64,000 bases of DNA from an uncultured Granulosicoccaceae bacterium (GTDB lineage: Bacteria > Pseudomonadota > Gammaproteobacteria > Granulosicoccales > Granulosicoccaceae), in the NCBI GenBank assembly GCA_937930305.1, contig CALGLE010000007.1, forward strand, positions 62,001 to 126,000, in the 5' to 3' direction. The translations under genes were made by a program, and so were the position numbers. Within the stretch, counting starts at the first letter, position 1, and each line of letters opens with the position of its first letter. Below the pieces are notes generated by a model. That model saw only the letters and a program-made list of their open reading frames with translations. It ran no database searches and had not been told where the DNA came from. Shown here piece by piece: positions 26,172 through 35,214 of the stretch.

Positions 26172-28280
26172 TTATGAGGCTTTGTAAGTCAGCGCCTTGG
26201 AAATATTGTTAGCTTTTCGCAAAAGGTTCAGGCCAAACCTGCCCGCACGCGTTGGGATTATGTGTCGATTTGGCTTTGAGTTCGGTCGGGAGAACAGGTC
26301 AATTAAATCTTCCGGGCGAATGAATTCGCCACTGGCAAAATCTAGATACTTCGGATAGGCCACTAAACAGCAATAAACTAATTCTTCTAAGGTTCTCACT
26401 CGAGAGCGGCGTTCGATGGTGTGCCGGTCTTGGGTTAATCCCCATCCGGCGTAGAACGGAAGTCCGTAGGTGACAACACGCTTTCTTCGCAACAGGGCTT
26501 CAAAGCCCGACTGGGAGGTGATGGTATGAATCTCATCGCAGTGTTCAAAGCATTCCACGATATTGATATCGGTTGCCACTTCATCAACAATGGTTAGAGC
26601 CACATCCTCAGGAATGGCTCCATCGCGGTTTCCACTGACGACATCTGGGTGAGGTTTAAATACGATGTGAGCACTGGGATTAGCGGCACGAACGGCTTCA
26701 CACAAGGACAAGTTGCTGCGGATATCCACAGCTCCCCGCCTTATCGATTCATCGTCAGATACTTGGCCAACAACTAATAAAGTGGTTTCTTCAGATTTTT
26801 CAGATAAGGAAGTATTCGACTGCCCAACATTATATTTACTCATACCCGTTGCAAGCATCGTCTTAATCAGTTGAGCCGCTCGCTTGGTTTGCTCTAAGGT
26901 GCAATCGTGTGTTTGTAGCAACACTTCCAAGTCACTGGGTGCTGATGGGTCGAAATATATACCTTTGCTATCCACCACAATGGATGCTGGCGCTACAAAG
27001 TCTGAACCCAATCCTTTTGAACGCAAAAATCCATCTTCGATTCGGTGAATCGATTTCTTTTGATTGGTTTCAAGGCTTTGGCTTGTATTCGCTTGCAGGT
27101 CACGGAAACTCCATGTCAAGCGGGTTTCATGATCGTTAATGCTGCTGGAGCTTGAGAAGCGTACAGAGCCCTTGGGTGAACGCAGAAACTGCTTTAAATA
27201 CCGCCTCTTCCACAAGGTAATACTCTCACCAACAAAATGGTGTGCGTTTCTTTCAAATTCGTGTTTTTGTAAACACACATGCTGCAAACATTCGCGCAAT
27301 GTGCATTCTGTACCTGTCACCGGATGGCAATAGCGCGCAATTTTCATATGAGCGGCGAAGAACAATTCGTCCACGGTTCGCTTCTGTATTCTGCGTGGTA
27401 GCTCTTGGTAATCCGTTGTTAAGCCCCAGCCTGCATAAAACGGCAAACCAAATACATGGACTTCGGCGCCACATAGCAGGGCTTCATAACCAATTTGGGA
27501 GGTGCCCACATACACTTTACTGGCCTTTTTAAGCCAATCCATTGGGTTATCACCTATCGCACTGACTTCCAAACCCCATTGTTGAGCAAGCTCTGTCAAA
27601 TATCCAGATTTACGACCGGATACTACATCGGGGTGTGTGCGAACAACCAAGCGCGCATCCGGGTTGTCATCGACGGCAGCGATTAACATATTTTTAAAAC
27701 CTTCAGCAGTCATGCCTCCGTTCGTTAGAGATGCATCGCCTACGGTTTGATCAACAATCAATATCAGCGGTTTGTTGTCTTTCAGGATCTCAGATGGGTC
27801 TACACTTTTGCAGAAGTTGTATTTGGTAATGCTATGACATACCAAAAGTTCACGACACTGTTTGGCTTCCTGTTGTTGTTCGGGTCCAAATAGTCGAGCC
27901 AAGTCTGTATCACTAAGATTCAGTAAATTCTCCAACTCAGAAGGAGAATGGCAATCGTAATAAACACCTGCATTATCAACCAACAAGGAATAGACACGCC
28001 GAGAATGCGCGTCGGCGGAGGCAGTTCTAATCCATCCGTCTTCGATATACACCACTGGAATGTTGTGCTCGTTGGCATACATCAGAGCTTTTTGGGAAGT
28101 CTCTTTTCGCCCCCACACGACGACCATAGAAACGTTTAGATTTTCTTGACGAGCAACAGAAGGCGCTACGACAGAATCTACGCCGAGAAAACTGGATAAA
28201 TTGACGATTCCCCGGATGCCCGCAGAGCAAGCCACTGCGTGAACGCGTTCTATCGCTGTGCACTGGGAATGGGCGGCCAA
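26172..28280 (-). CDS. kpsC: Capsular polysaccharide biosynthesis protein KpsC (dual Kdo transferase)
   Basis: KpsC carries two Kdo transferase modules that extend the poly-Kdo linker on lyso-phosphatidylglycerol. The duplication is plain: EDGWIRT (80-86) and EDGFLRS (about 398), THPDVVSGRKSG and KPHPDVVSGNRDG, and GLPFYAGWGLT in both halves. The 702-residue length compares with 675 in E. coli. The extreme 5' start is TTG at 28280; a GTG at 28235 gives an N-terminus that lines up better with E. coli KpsC (ACSAGIRGIVNLSSFLG). It is the first gene of kpsC-GT14-kpsS and is divergent from the GT29-like gene. Confidence 0.93.
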   Translation of the reverse strand: MAAHSQCTAIERVHAVACSAGIRGIVNLSSFLGVDSVVAPSVARQENLNVSMVVVWGRKETSQKALMYANEHNIPVVYIEDGWIRTASADAHSRRVYSLLVDNAGVYYDCHSPSELENLLNLSDTDLARLFGPEQQQEAKQCRELLVCHSITKYNFCKSVDPSEILKDNKPLILIVDQTVGDASLTNGGMTAEGFKNMLIAAVDDNPDARLVVRTHPDVVSGRKSGYLTELAQQWGLEVSAIGDNPMDWLKKASKVYVGTSQIGYEALLCGAEVHVFGLPFYAGWGLTTDYQELPRRIQKRTVDELFFAAHMKIARYCHPVTGTECTLRECLQHVCLQKHEFERNAHHFVGESITLWKRRYLKQFLRSPKGSVRFSSSSSINDHETRLTWSFRDLQANTSQSLETNQKKSIHRIEDGFLRSKGLGSDFVAPASIVVDSKGIYFDPSAPSDLEVLLQTHDCTLEQTKRAAQLIKTMLATGMSKYNVGQSNTSLSEKSEETTLLVVGQVSDDESIRRGAVDIRSNLSLCEAVRAANPSAHIVFKPHPDVVSGNRDGAIPEDVALTIVDEVATDINIVECFEHCDEIHTITSQSGFEALLRRKRVVTYGLPFYAGWGLTQDRHTIERRSRVRTLEELVYCCLVAYPKYLDFASGEFIRPEDLIDLFSRPNSKPNRHIIPTRAGRFGLNLLRKANNISKALTYKAS

Positions 28281-28292
28281 GTAGGAAGTCTC

Positions 28293-29453
28293 ATGGTAAT
28301 TGGATCACATCATTCAAATAGCAGTATCTGCGCCATGGGGCGGTGTCAATTTTCTCGTTATAGCTCGTACAAAACTTGCTCGTACACCCTATCATTCTCC
28401 TTGTTGCCACATGAACTGAAGCTCTTGACGTCAACTCTCAAAAAAGCCTTTGGACAAGGTGACTGGCATCCATCCTTGTGTGATGAGTTGTTGGCCGCTG
28501 CGTGGCAACAACCTAATGCGAAAAATCTAATGCTGGCGTTGGACGCTGTGCACTCCATTAAGGGTGTGGATGCCGCTCTGATCGATCGTGTGGATGCCCT
28601 AGTGGCGGGTCGATTGATCCCTCACTGGCCGCTGCTCTATCGATTATGTTCTTTTGACATTGCGCTCAATCGCACCGCACACGTAGAGGCCAGATTAGGC
28701 CAGCTGCCCTCTAGCGCGGGCCAATTTTTTCAGCACAGAGCGATCACTCAATTTCCTCGAGTTCTGCACTACCTCGCAGGCAAAAACGTCTTGCCAAAAA
28801 AGCTGCATGCGCAGGCTCAAATTGCTGAAAAACTGCTGAAAAACACCCGTTTCATGCAAACAACTTTGAATGAATTGATTGCTAAAACAAAGTCACCCAC
28901 TGTTGCAGTTGTTGGCAATGGACCCTCCATGCATGGCAGTAAAGCGGGTCAGGAAATCGATGCTAAAGATTTGGTTATTCGGTTTAATAACACAGGAATC
29001 AACGCAACTTACGACAATGATCTAGGCAAAAAAACACATCTGTGGGTCATGTCCCCAAATGTACCTGTGTCTGATAACGCGCCTGCAAGCAGCATTTGCG
29101 CGATTACAGGCCCCGACCCTTGGACCCGCCCCTCACGTTACTGGAAGCAAGTAGCACGCTACCGTGAAACCTCAACAACGTTTGAGATTACCCGCTGGCA
29201 TGCGTTGGTGAGCGCCCTATCAGCCCCACCGAGTGCCGGGATATTAATGTTGGATTCACTTCGGGAAGCGGGTATAAAGCCGAGATTTATGAACGTCAAA
29301 GGATTCGATCGATTAACGAACCTTACGTCAGATGAGACTTCAGCAAACCACACCAACGACGAAGCCAATCATTATCGCGATACACAGAAAACCTCCTCGC
29401 GACACAATTGGGCGGCCGAGGCCAAGCTATTCCAGCGCTGGATGAAGGAGTAG
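28293..29453 (+). CDS. GT29 (sialyltransferase-like) family glycosyltransferase
   Basis: Numbering here follows the longest open frame, which begins at GTG 28239. The C-terminal half shows sialylmotif-like segments: VAVVGNGPSMHGSK with EIDAKDLVIRFNNTG (222-253, L-like), PSAGILMLDSLREAG (331-345, S-like) and HNWAAE (389-394, the HX4E VS-like motif). The N-terminal half is helical and not recognised. The start is uncertain: ATG 28293 has AGGAAG just upstream but crowds kpsC, and ATG 28335 is possible. GT29 enzymes use CMP-sialic acid in animals. No sialic acid synthesis genes are visible, so CMP-Kdo or another donor is possible. It lies divergent from kpsC. Confidence 0.75.
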   Translation: MVIGSHHSNSSICAMGRCQFSRYSSYKTCSYTLSFSLLPHELKLLTSTLKKAFGQGDWHPSLCDELLAAAWQQPNAKNLMLALDAVHSIKGVDAALIDRVDALVAGRLIPHWPLLYRLCSFDIALNRTAHVEARLGQLPSSAGQFFQHRAITQFPRVLHYLAGKNVLPKKLHAQAQIAEKLLKNTRFMQTTLNELIAKTKSPTVAVVGNGPSMHGSKAGQEIDAKDLVIRFNNTGINATYDNDLGKKTHLWVMSPNVPVSDNAPASSICAITGPDPWTRPSRYWKQVARYRETSTTFEITRWHALVSALSAPPSAGILMLDSLREAGIKPRFMNVKGFDRLTNLTSDETSANHTNDEANHYRDTQKTSSRHNWAAEAKLFQRWMKE

Positions 29454-29489
29454 AAACCGGTTTTTTCAAGAGCGCCAGCTAGGCGTCGA

Positions 29490-30389
29490 TCAACTGGCTA
29501 AGCGCAATGGCGAGCGGGCCAATCTCTCATGTGCCAAAGTTTTTAAATATTGCCCATACGCATTCTTAGACATGGGCTCACTGAGCTTAAGTAGCTCGTC
29601 GGTGCTGATCCAGTCTTTGCGCCAGGAGATCTCTTCCGGGCAAGCGATTTTTATGCCTTGACGGCGTTCCAAGGTTTCAACAAACTGCCCCGCTTCGAGT
29701 AAAGATTTGCCTGTTCCAGTATCTAACCAAGCAAAACCTCGGCTCATGGTTTCCACCATCAGATCGCCGCGTGCCAAATAGCGTTTATTGACATCGGTGA
29801 TTTCAAGCTCGCCACGTGCGGAAGGTTTGATGTCTTTCGCGATAGAGACAACGTCGTTGTCATAAAAATATAAACCCGTCACAGCGAAGTTAGACGCAGG
29901 CTTTGCAGGCTTTTCTTCGATATCTAGAACACGTTCATTCTCATCGAAGCTCACCACGCCGTAGCGTTCAGGATCACTGACGTGATAGGCAAATACCGTT
30001 GCACCGGTTTCTCTTTTCGAGGCGTTTTCAAAAAGACCGGTTAAGTCATTGCCGTAGAAAATATTGTCGCCCAAAATCAATGCGACGTTGTCATCACCAA
30101 TAAACTCTTCACCCAGTAAAAACGATTGGGCAAGCCCATCTGGCGAAGGTTGTACAGTGTAGGAAAGGTTAATGCCCCACTGACTGCCGTCTCCCAGCAG
30201 ATGCTGAAATAGCGGCACGTCACGCGGGGTAGAAATCAACAGAATGTCACGAATTCCAGCCAGCATTAACGTTGTCAATGGGTAGTAAACCATTGGCTTG
30301 TCATAAACCGGAAGCAGCTGCTTGGAAACCACTTGAGTGATCGGGTGCAACCGTGTACCCGATCCCCCAGCTAGGATTATTCCTTTCAT
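29490..30389 (-). CDS. rmlA: Glucose-1-phosphate thymidylyltransferase
   Basis: It makes dTDP-glucose from dTTP and glucose-1-phosphate, the entry to dTDP-rhamnose. The 299-residue protein has the nucleotidyltransferase signature [16 protein letters not shown] at 3-18, the site [23 protein letters not shown] and FAWLDTGT. It follows the UDP-xylose synthase gene on the minus strand after 28 bp. The other rml genes are about 27 kb away, so this copy may either complete that pathway or serve the capsule separately. Confidence 0.95.
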   Translation of the reverse strand: MKGIILAGGSGTRLHPITQVVSKQLLPVYDKPMVYYPLTTLMLAGIRDILLISTPRDVPLFQHLLGDGSQWGINLSYTVQPSPDGLAQSFLLGEEFIGDDNVALILGDNIFYGNDLTGLFENASKRETGATVFAYHVSDPERYGVVSFDENERVLDIEEKPAKPASNFAVTGLYFYDNDVVSIAKDIKPSARGELEITDVNKRYLARGDLMVETMSRGFAWLDTGTGKSLLEAGQFVETLERRQGIKIACPEEISWRKDWISTDELLKLSEPMSKNAYGQYLKTLAHERLARSPLRLAS

Positions 30390-30417
30390 AATGCGGTGAA
30401 ACGCCTATCGCAGCCAG

Positions 30418-31422
30418 TTAGCCGCGAACCGCCATTTGACTGACCGTCGCAGATTTATCCGACAAAAGCTGATCAAAATACTCAATCGTTTTCTTAAGGC
30501 CTTCATCCAAAGACACTTTAGGCTCCCATCCCAGTTGCTCTTTCGCCAAGGTGATGTCAGGGCGACGTTGGGTCGGATCATCACTTGGAAGATCTTTAAA
30601 GACCAATTCAGAAGACGAATTCGTCATTTCAATCACTTTTTCTGCCAACTGACGAATAGTGAATTCACCGGGATTACCGATGTTAATCGGGCCAGTGACC
30701 GAATCGTCTGAATTCATGAGTCTTACGAACGACTCAATGAGGTCTAAGCAGTAACAAAATGATCGAGTTTGCTCGCCTTCGCCATAGATTGTGATCGGCG
30801 TGCCGGTGAGCGCTTGTACGATAAAGTTGGACACCACACGGCCATCGTTTGGATGCATGCGAGGCCCGTAAGTATTGAAGATTCGCCCCACTTTGATTCG
30901 CAGATTGTGTTGACGGTGGTAGTCAAAGAATAGTGTTTCGGCGCAGCGCTTGCCTTCGTCGTAGCACGAACGAAAGCCAATTGGATTGACGTGGCCCCAG
31001 TAGCTTTCCTGTTGCGGATGTACTTTAGGGTCACCATACACTTCACTGGTCGATGCTTGGAATATCTTCGCACCCGTTCGTTTTGCCAAGCCGAGCATGT
31101 TGATCGCACCGTGAACACTGGTCTTGGTGGTCTGCACCGGATCGTGTTGATAATGAATCGGTGACGCAGGACAGGCCAAGTTATATATTTCATCAACTTC
31201 GAGATATACCGGGAAGGTGACGTCATGACGCATCAATTCAAACGAAGAATTGTCCATCAAGTGGTGGATGTTCTGCTTAGTTCCGGTGAAATAGTTATCC
31301 ATACAGATAACTTCATTTCCCTCGTTGAGTAAACGCTCGCATAGGTGAGAGCCCAGAAAACCGGCCCCTCCAGTTACGAGGATGCGCTTACGGATTCCCA
31401 TCGATGAAGCTATATCAGTCAT
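30418..31422 (-). CDS. UDP-glucuronate decarboxylase (UDP-xylose synthase)
   Basis: This extended-SDR enzyme of 334 residues converts UDP-glucuronate to UDP-xylose. It has the NAD loop [12 protein letters not shown] at 16-27, the UXS-typical [22 protein letters not shown], and the catalytic pair in [10 protein letters not shown] near residue 154, followed by [22 protein letters not shown]. These features separate UXS from the 4-epimerases. It heads a two-gene unit with rmlA. The product would supply xylose for the GT14 and GT61 enzymes of this locus, which is inference. Confidence 0.92.
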   Translation of the reverse strand: MTDIASSMGIRKRILVTGGAGFLGSHLCERLLNEGNEVICMDNYFTGTKQNIHHLMDNSSFELMRHDVTFPVYLEVDEIYNLACPASPIHYQHDPVQTTKTSVHGAINMLGLAKRTGAKIFQASTSEVYGDPKVHPQQESYWGHVNPIGFRSCYDEGKRCAETLFFDYHRQHNLRIKVGRIFNTYGPRMHPNDGRVVSNFIVQALTGTPITIYGEGEQTRSFCYCLDLIESFVRLMNSDDSVTGPINIGNPGEFTIRQLAEKVIEMTNSSSELVFKDLPSDDPTQRRPDITLAKEQLGWEPKVSLDEGLKKTIEYFDQLLSDKSATVSQMAVRG

Positions 31423-31565
31423 TTTGTGTTCTTTAACCCGATAAATGTAAAGTGTAGAGGCGGATTGGCTTGCCGCGTCTGTCCTGCCTATCTACAACAA
31501 TGATAGACCGCACTGTCGTTGAAGCAGCTCGCAATTACTAAGCCAGAAATAGTTAGTGCTATGAG

Positions 31566-31612
31566 CCACCTGCATAAGGTGGTCAGTCACGAAAGCTAGG
31601 CATAAGTATGCC
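31566..31612. promoter_or_regulatory. Two small inverted repeats in a divergent promoter region
   Basis: Between UXS (minus) and the GT2 gene (plus) lie CCACCT-gcata-AGGTGG (31566-31582) and GGCATA-ag-TATGCC (31599-31612), both perfect. They are candidate operators for divergently transcribed polysaccharide genes. No known regulator site is recognised. The remainder of the 297-bp intergenic region shows nothing else clear. Confidence 0.35.
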
Positions 31613-31719
31613 AGCCTAAAACGCCTGCCATTACCCCGTCACAAACGGTTCCAGTTTCTGCTGCCCGTACCCGCATCGCAAGCTTAGCCGTTATCGTCGC
31701 CTGTGTATTAGTCAAAATC

Positions 31720-33948
31720 GTGACAAATCAGAATCCCCGTAAACAACCGTTAACTACACTTGATTCAACCACTTGTCTTGTTGCAAAACAATTGAACAAA
31801 TTTAAACGCTTGCGGCGAAGCGCCCTGCAGTATCTTCGAGGAACATTAGGCCTTGGAATTGCGCTTGATCGGGATGCCTTTACAGCGCTACTTAAGGTCG
31901 ATGAGGCACAACACGAGAATCCGCCGGTCGATTCGATTGTGCTTTTTCGGCTGCCACACAAGGTGAAACCTGGCTGGTACGTTCTTTCTGTGCAGCCTGG
32001 CGCTCATGCTCTTGGCTCTCACTTGAGTCTCGGGCAGGCATCCAGGGCAGTTACGCTGCCGCTTATCCACCCCGAGACAAACAAACGAATCGTACGCATC
32101 ATTAGCTCAGACGAGATCATTGTATCTGCGGATAGCCCAAAACGTCATTTTATTGACTGCTCTCTTTCCTTCGTGCGAGTCACCCAAGGCTTTGCACTCA
32201 ACCGCCAATTACAAAAAATTGCAAACAATGCGCAATGCCCAGCGCCTTTGTTTCAACTGCGAAAGCAAACGCTTGGTGAGCTAACTCACGCCGGTGTCAA
32301 ACCATCAGGCACGCAAGCATCATCGATCAATGACTGCTACAACGCTCTGATTGAACGTCGTGTGCGCCCCTATCCGTACGACTCGTGGACTCAAATGCAC
32401 ACAACGAGTCACACAATGTTCTGCACGGACGATGATAAGTTCACCCCCGAGCCAGTAGCTATCAATCAACTACCCCTTAACTGCCCCATCACATCATTGC
32501 CGGGTAATATTTCAGAACCGGTTATGTTGATTGACCCATCCGTTATGGCAGATTCCGCACAGTCGCTCGATCAATCTATCCAATGGGATAACCATACCCA
32601 ACAAATAATCAACCGGTGTTTGCATGAAAATCCCGATACCGAAGTGCTCTACTTTGATCATGACACTCAGGATGAACACGGTAAGAAACTGAAGCCTGTC
32701 TATAAGCCTGCTTGGAACCCTCGATTACTGTTATCAGGAAATTATATCGGTGCCGCGATAGTTATCCGACCTTGGGCGTACGCGCAAGCAATCAATAACA
32801 TAAAGAATCATCGCACCGACCACTCTCACACATCGCTTTATCAATGGCTTCTGGCCTTACGCACTCTGCTTAAAAACGACCAAGTCTTTCGAATTCCTCG
32901 TGTTTTGTACACCGTTACAGTTCCAAACGACGAAACGGTTCCCAATGCACACTGCGAAGCCACGGGAATGCTTTGCCATCCCTCAGACTTAGACGAATTA
33001 ACACAGCATTTAAATGACAATAAGATCGGTGCGAAAGCCCGTATTCACAACACACTGCCCAGTCTGGATATACAGTTTGACACTCTGTCGAAACCGCCTT
33101 CTGTGGATATTATAATTCCAACGCGAGATCGAATCGACCTTCTATCACAGTGTGTTGAGCCGCTGATCGCATTGACGGAGTATTCGAATTACACCATTAC
33201 CATTGTTGATAACAACAGCCAGGAAGCGGGTACAGAATCCTATTTGAAGTCACTGGTGAAGAAGCATGGTGGCCTTGTTAAAGTGCTGTCTTGGCCCAAG
33301 GAATTTAACTATTCGGCCATCAACAATTACGCCGCATCGGTAAGCCAACAAGACGTTCTCGTCCTATTGAATAACGACACAGAAATCACCCATTCAAACT
33401 GGCTACACGAACTGATTAGTGAACTCGAAATGCCCAATACTGGATGCGTGGGAGCAAAATTACTCTACCCCTCAGGCCGTATTCAACACGCTGGGATAAT
33501 GACCGGTGAACGCGCGGTCGCCGGCCACGCTTACCGATTTTTCAGTGAAATCGATACAGGTTACCTAGGCCGTTTGAAATCGCCCCATAACGTGGCTGCG
33601 GTGACTGCCGCTTGTTTGGCCATTCGCAAAAAATTATTCGACAAAATCGGTGGGTTAGACGAGCAGCATCTAAGTGTGGCATTCAATGATGTGGATTTGT
33701 GCCTCAAAGTGCGTGCGCAAGGTTTTGACGTAACGTGGACCCCTAAAGTACAGTTGAATCACCACGAATCGGTGTCTCGCGGGCTGGATGAAACGGAAGC
33801 GAAAGCGAAGCGATTCGCTGCCGAAATCCAGTACATGCGATTCCATTGGGGGGATTTTTTAGATCAAGATTGCGCCTGGCATCCTATCTTTGATCTGCAA
33901 AATGATCACTGGGAAATCGCCCCTTGGTGCCGGGTAGAAACGCCCTAA
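31720..33948 (+). CDS. GT2 family glycosyltransferase with long N-terminal region
   Basis: This is a 742-residue protein. Its C-terminal part, from about residue 460, is a GT-A GT2 domain: VDIIIPTRDRIDLL, ITIVDNNSQEAGT, FNYSAINNYA, VLLNNDTEI (the DXD-like site), the acceptor segment AACLAIRKKLFDKIGGLDE and FNDVDLCLKVRAQG. The first 450 residues include a helical and beta-rich region found in some large O-antigen or capsule GT2 enzymes but not assignable here. The start is GTG 31720. It begins a plus-strand three-gene unit of polysaccharide genes. Donor and linkage are unknown. Confidence 0.85.
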   Translation: MTNQNPRKQPLTTLDSTTCLVAKQLNKFKRLRRSALQYLRGTLGLGIALDRDAFTALLKVDEAQHENPPVDSIVLFRLPHKVKPGWYVLSVQPGAHALGSHLSLGQASRAVTLPLIHPETNKRIVRIISSDEIIVSADSPKRHFIDCSLSFVRVTQGFALNRQLQKIANNAQCPAPLFQLRKQTLGELTHAGVKPSGTQASSINDCYNALIERRVRPYPYDSWTQMHTTSHTMFCTDDDKFTPEPVAINQLPLNCPITSLPGNISEPVMLIDPSVMADSAQSLDQSIQWDNHTQQIINRCLHENPDTEVLYFDHDTQDEHGKKLKPVYKPAWNPRLLLSGNYIGAAIVIRPWAYAQAINNIKNHRTDHSHTSLYQWLLALRTLLKNDQVFRIPRVLYTVTVPNDETVPNAHCEATGMLCHPSDLDELTQHLNDNKIGAKARIHNTLPSLDIQFDTLSKPPSVDIIIPTRDRIDLLSQCVEPLIALTEYSNYTITIVDNNSQEAGTESYLKSLVKKHGGLVKVLSWPKEFNYSAINNYAASVSQQDVLVLLNNDTEITHSNWLHELISELEMPNTGCVGAKLLYPSGRIQHAGIMTGERAVAGHAYRFFSEIDTGYLGRLKSPHNVAAVTAACLAIRKKLFDKIGGLDEQHLSVAFNDVDLCLKVRAQGFDVTWTPKVQLNHHESVSRGLDETEAKAKRFAAEIQYMRFHWGDFLDQDCAWHPIFDLQNDHWEIAPWCRVETP

Positions 33949-34095
33949 TTTCGTGGCACACTAGTTGCGCTTTGACTTTCGCAATGTATATCGAAAGTGA
34001 GAAACAGGTGTTTACAAGAAATCTCTTTGCCTGGCTGAGTACAATAAGGCTTATCAAACACAATGATCTGTATTGGTTGCGGTTAAATTTCTGAT

Positions 34096-35214
34096 ATGCA
34101 TGTACTGTTTGTATCCAGTGCGCGATTCAACAACTTCCCTTACGGGGATGGTTCGACCCGTTATCGCTGCTTTAATGTGGGCGAAGCGCTGGTGGAAAAA
34201 GGTCATCAATTCAGCGTCGCAAGCATTGATACCTTATCGGATGAGCATCTACACTACGCCGATGTCATCAGCGTACTCAGGCCACGCTACAGTAAAAAAC
34301 TGGCTCGCTTTGTAACAGCGGCGAAAAAGCGTGGAATCCACACCGTCGTCGATTTCGATGATCTTATATTTCATCCAGTAAAAGCGGCAGAATCTCCGTT
34401 GGTCGTAAACGGCTTTTCAAATGTTGAAAGAGTGACACAAACCTTTGAAAAACACGCTCAAGCGGCCGCGCTCTTTGATGAAGTCACCGTATCTACCAAC
34501 GCGCTATTGGGCTCAGCGCAGGAAGCCTTACCCAATCTTGAAGCGCACCTTCTAAGAAACGGCTTATCAAAGCTCTGGCTTAACCAGGCCGATCAGAATA
34601 TACAAGCCATTTCATCCCAAGAATTAGAACCATCCTCTCGTCAACGCATCACCTATCTACCCGGAACACTTGGACATGATGAGGATTTTCGGCAAATCCA
34701 AGCAGTGCTTCTCGAATGGCTAGCAGTAAATGAGCAACGAACTCTGTGCGTTGTTGGCAACATGAATCTGGATAAACATTGGACAAATCATTCCCAGCTT
34801 GAACGATGGCCATTAGTGGATTATTTTTCACTGCCTGAATGGATCCGTCGCAGTGACGTGACCATCGCCCCGTTGGTACGCAATGAATTTAACAACGCAA
34901 AGTCACACATCAAATTCTTAGAGTCCGCTGCTTTTGGCGTGCCAACGGTGTGCAGTCCGAACTCAGATCTTGAAGACCATACCAACCCAATAGGCCTATA
35001 TTTGGCCTCAGATCCTGAACAGTGGCGTCTTGCATTAACCCAGGTTGCAGAAAATTTTGGTCATCCAGAATATTCATCGTCGGTAAAGGCAGACATTCGC
35101 GAACGATGTCATACCCGATGTTATTCAACGGCCACAATAGAGCGCTGGGCAGATCGCGTGGAAAAACGCGCTCAACGTGTTGTTGAGGCCAGCAGCGAGC
35201 ACCGAATCTCGTGA
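34096..35214 (+). CDS. GT4-like glycosyltransferase (GT-B fold)
   Basis: This 372-residue protein begins MHVLFVSSARFNNFPYGDG and contains YRCFNVGEALVEKGH, VVDFDDLIFHP, and a C-terminal nucleotide-sugar region SDVTIAPLVRNEFNNAKSHIKFLESAAFGVPTV. The conserved Lys and Glu pattern (KFLESAAFG) is typical of GT4/GT1 folds. It overlaps the next gene by 4 bp (GTGA) and is probably in one unit with the GT2 gene at 31720. Acceptor and donor are unknown. Confidence 0.8.
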   Translation: MHVLFVSSARFNNFPYGDGSTRYRCFNVGEALVEKGHQFSVASIDTLSDEHLHYADVISVLRPRYSKKLARFVTAAKKRGIHTVVDFDDLIFHPVKAAESPLVVNGFSNVERVTQTFEKHAQAAALFDEVTVSTNALLGSAQEALPNLEAHLLRNGLSKLWLNQADQNIQAISSQELEPSSRQRITYLPGTLGHDEDFRQIQAVLLEWLAVNEQRTLCVVGNMNLDKHWTNHSQLERWPLVDYFSLPEWIRRSDVTIAPLVRNEFNNAKSHIKFLESAAFGVPTVCSPNSDLEDHTNPIGLYLASDPEQWRLALTQVAENFGHPEYSSSVKADIRERCHTRCYSTATIERWADRVEKRAQRVVEASSEHRIS

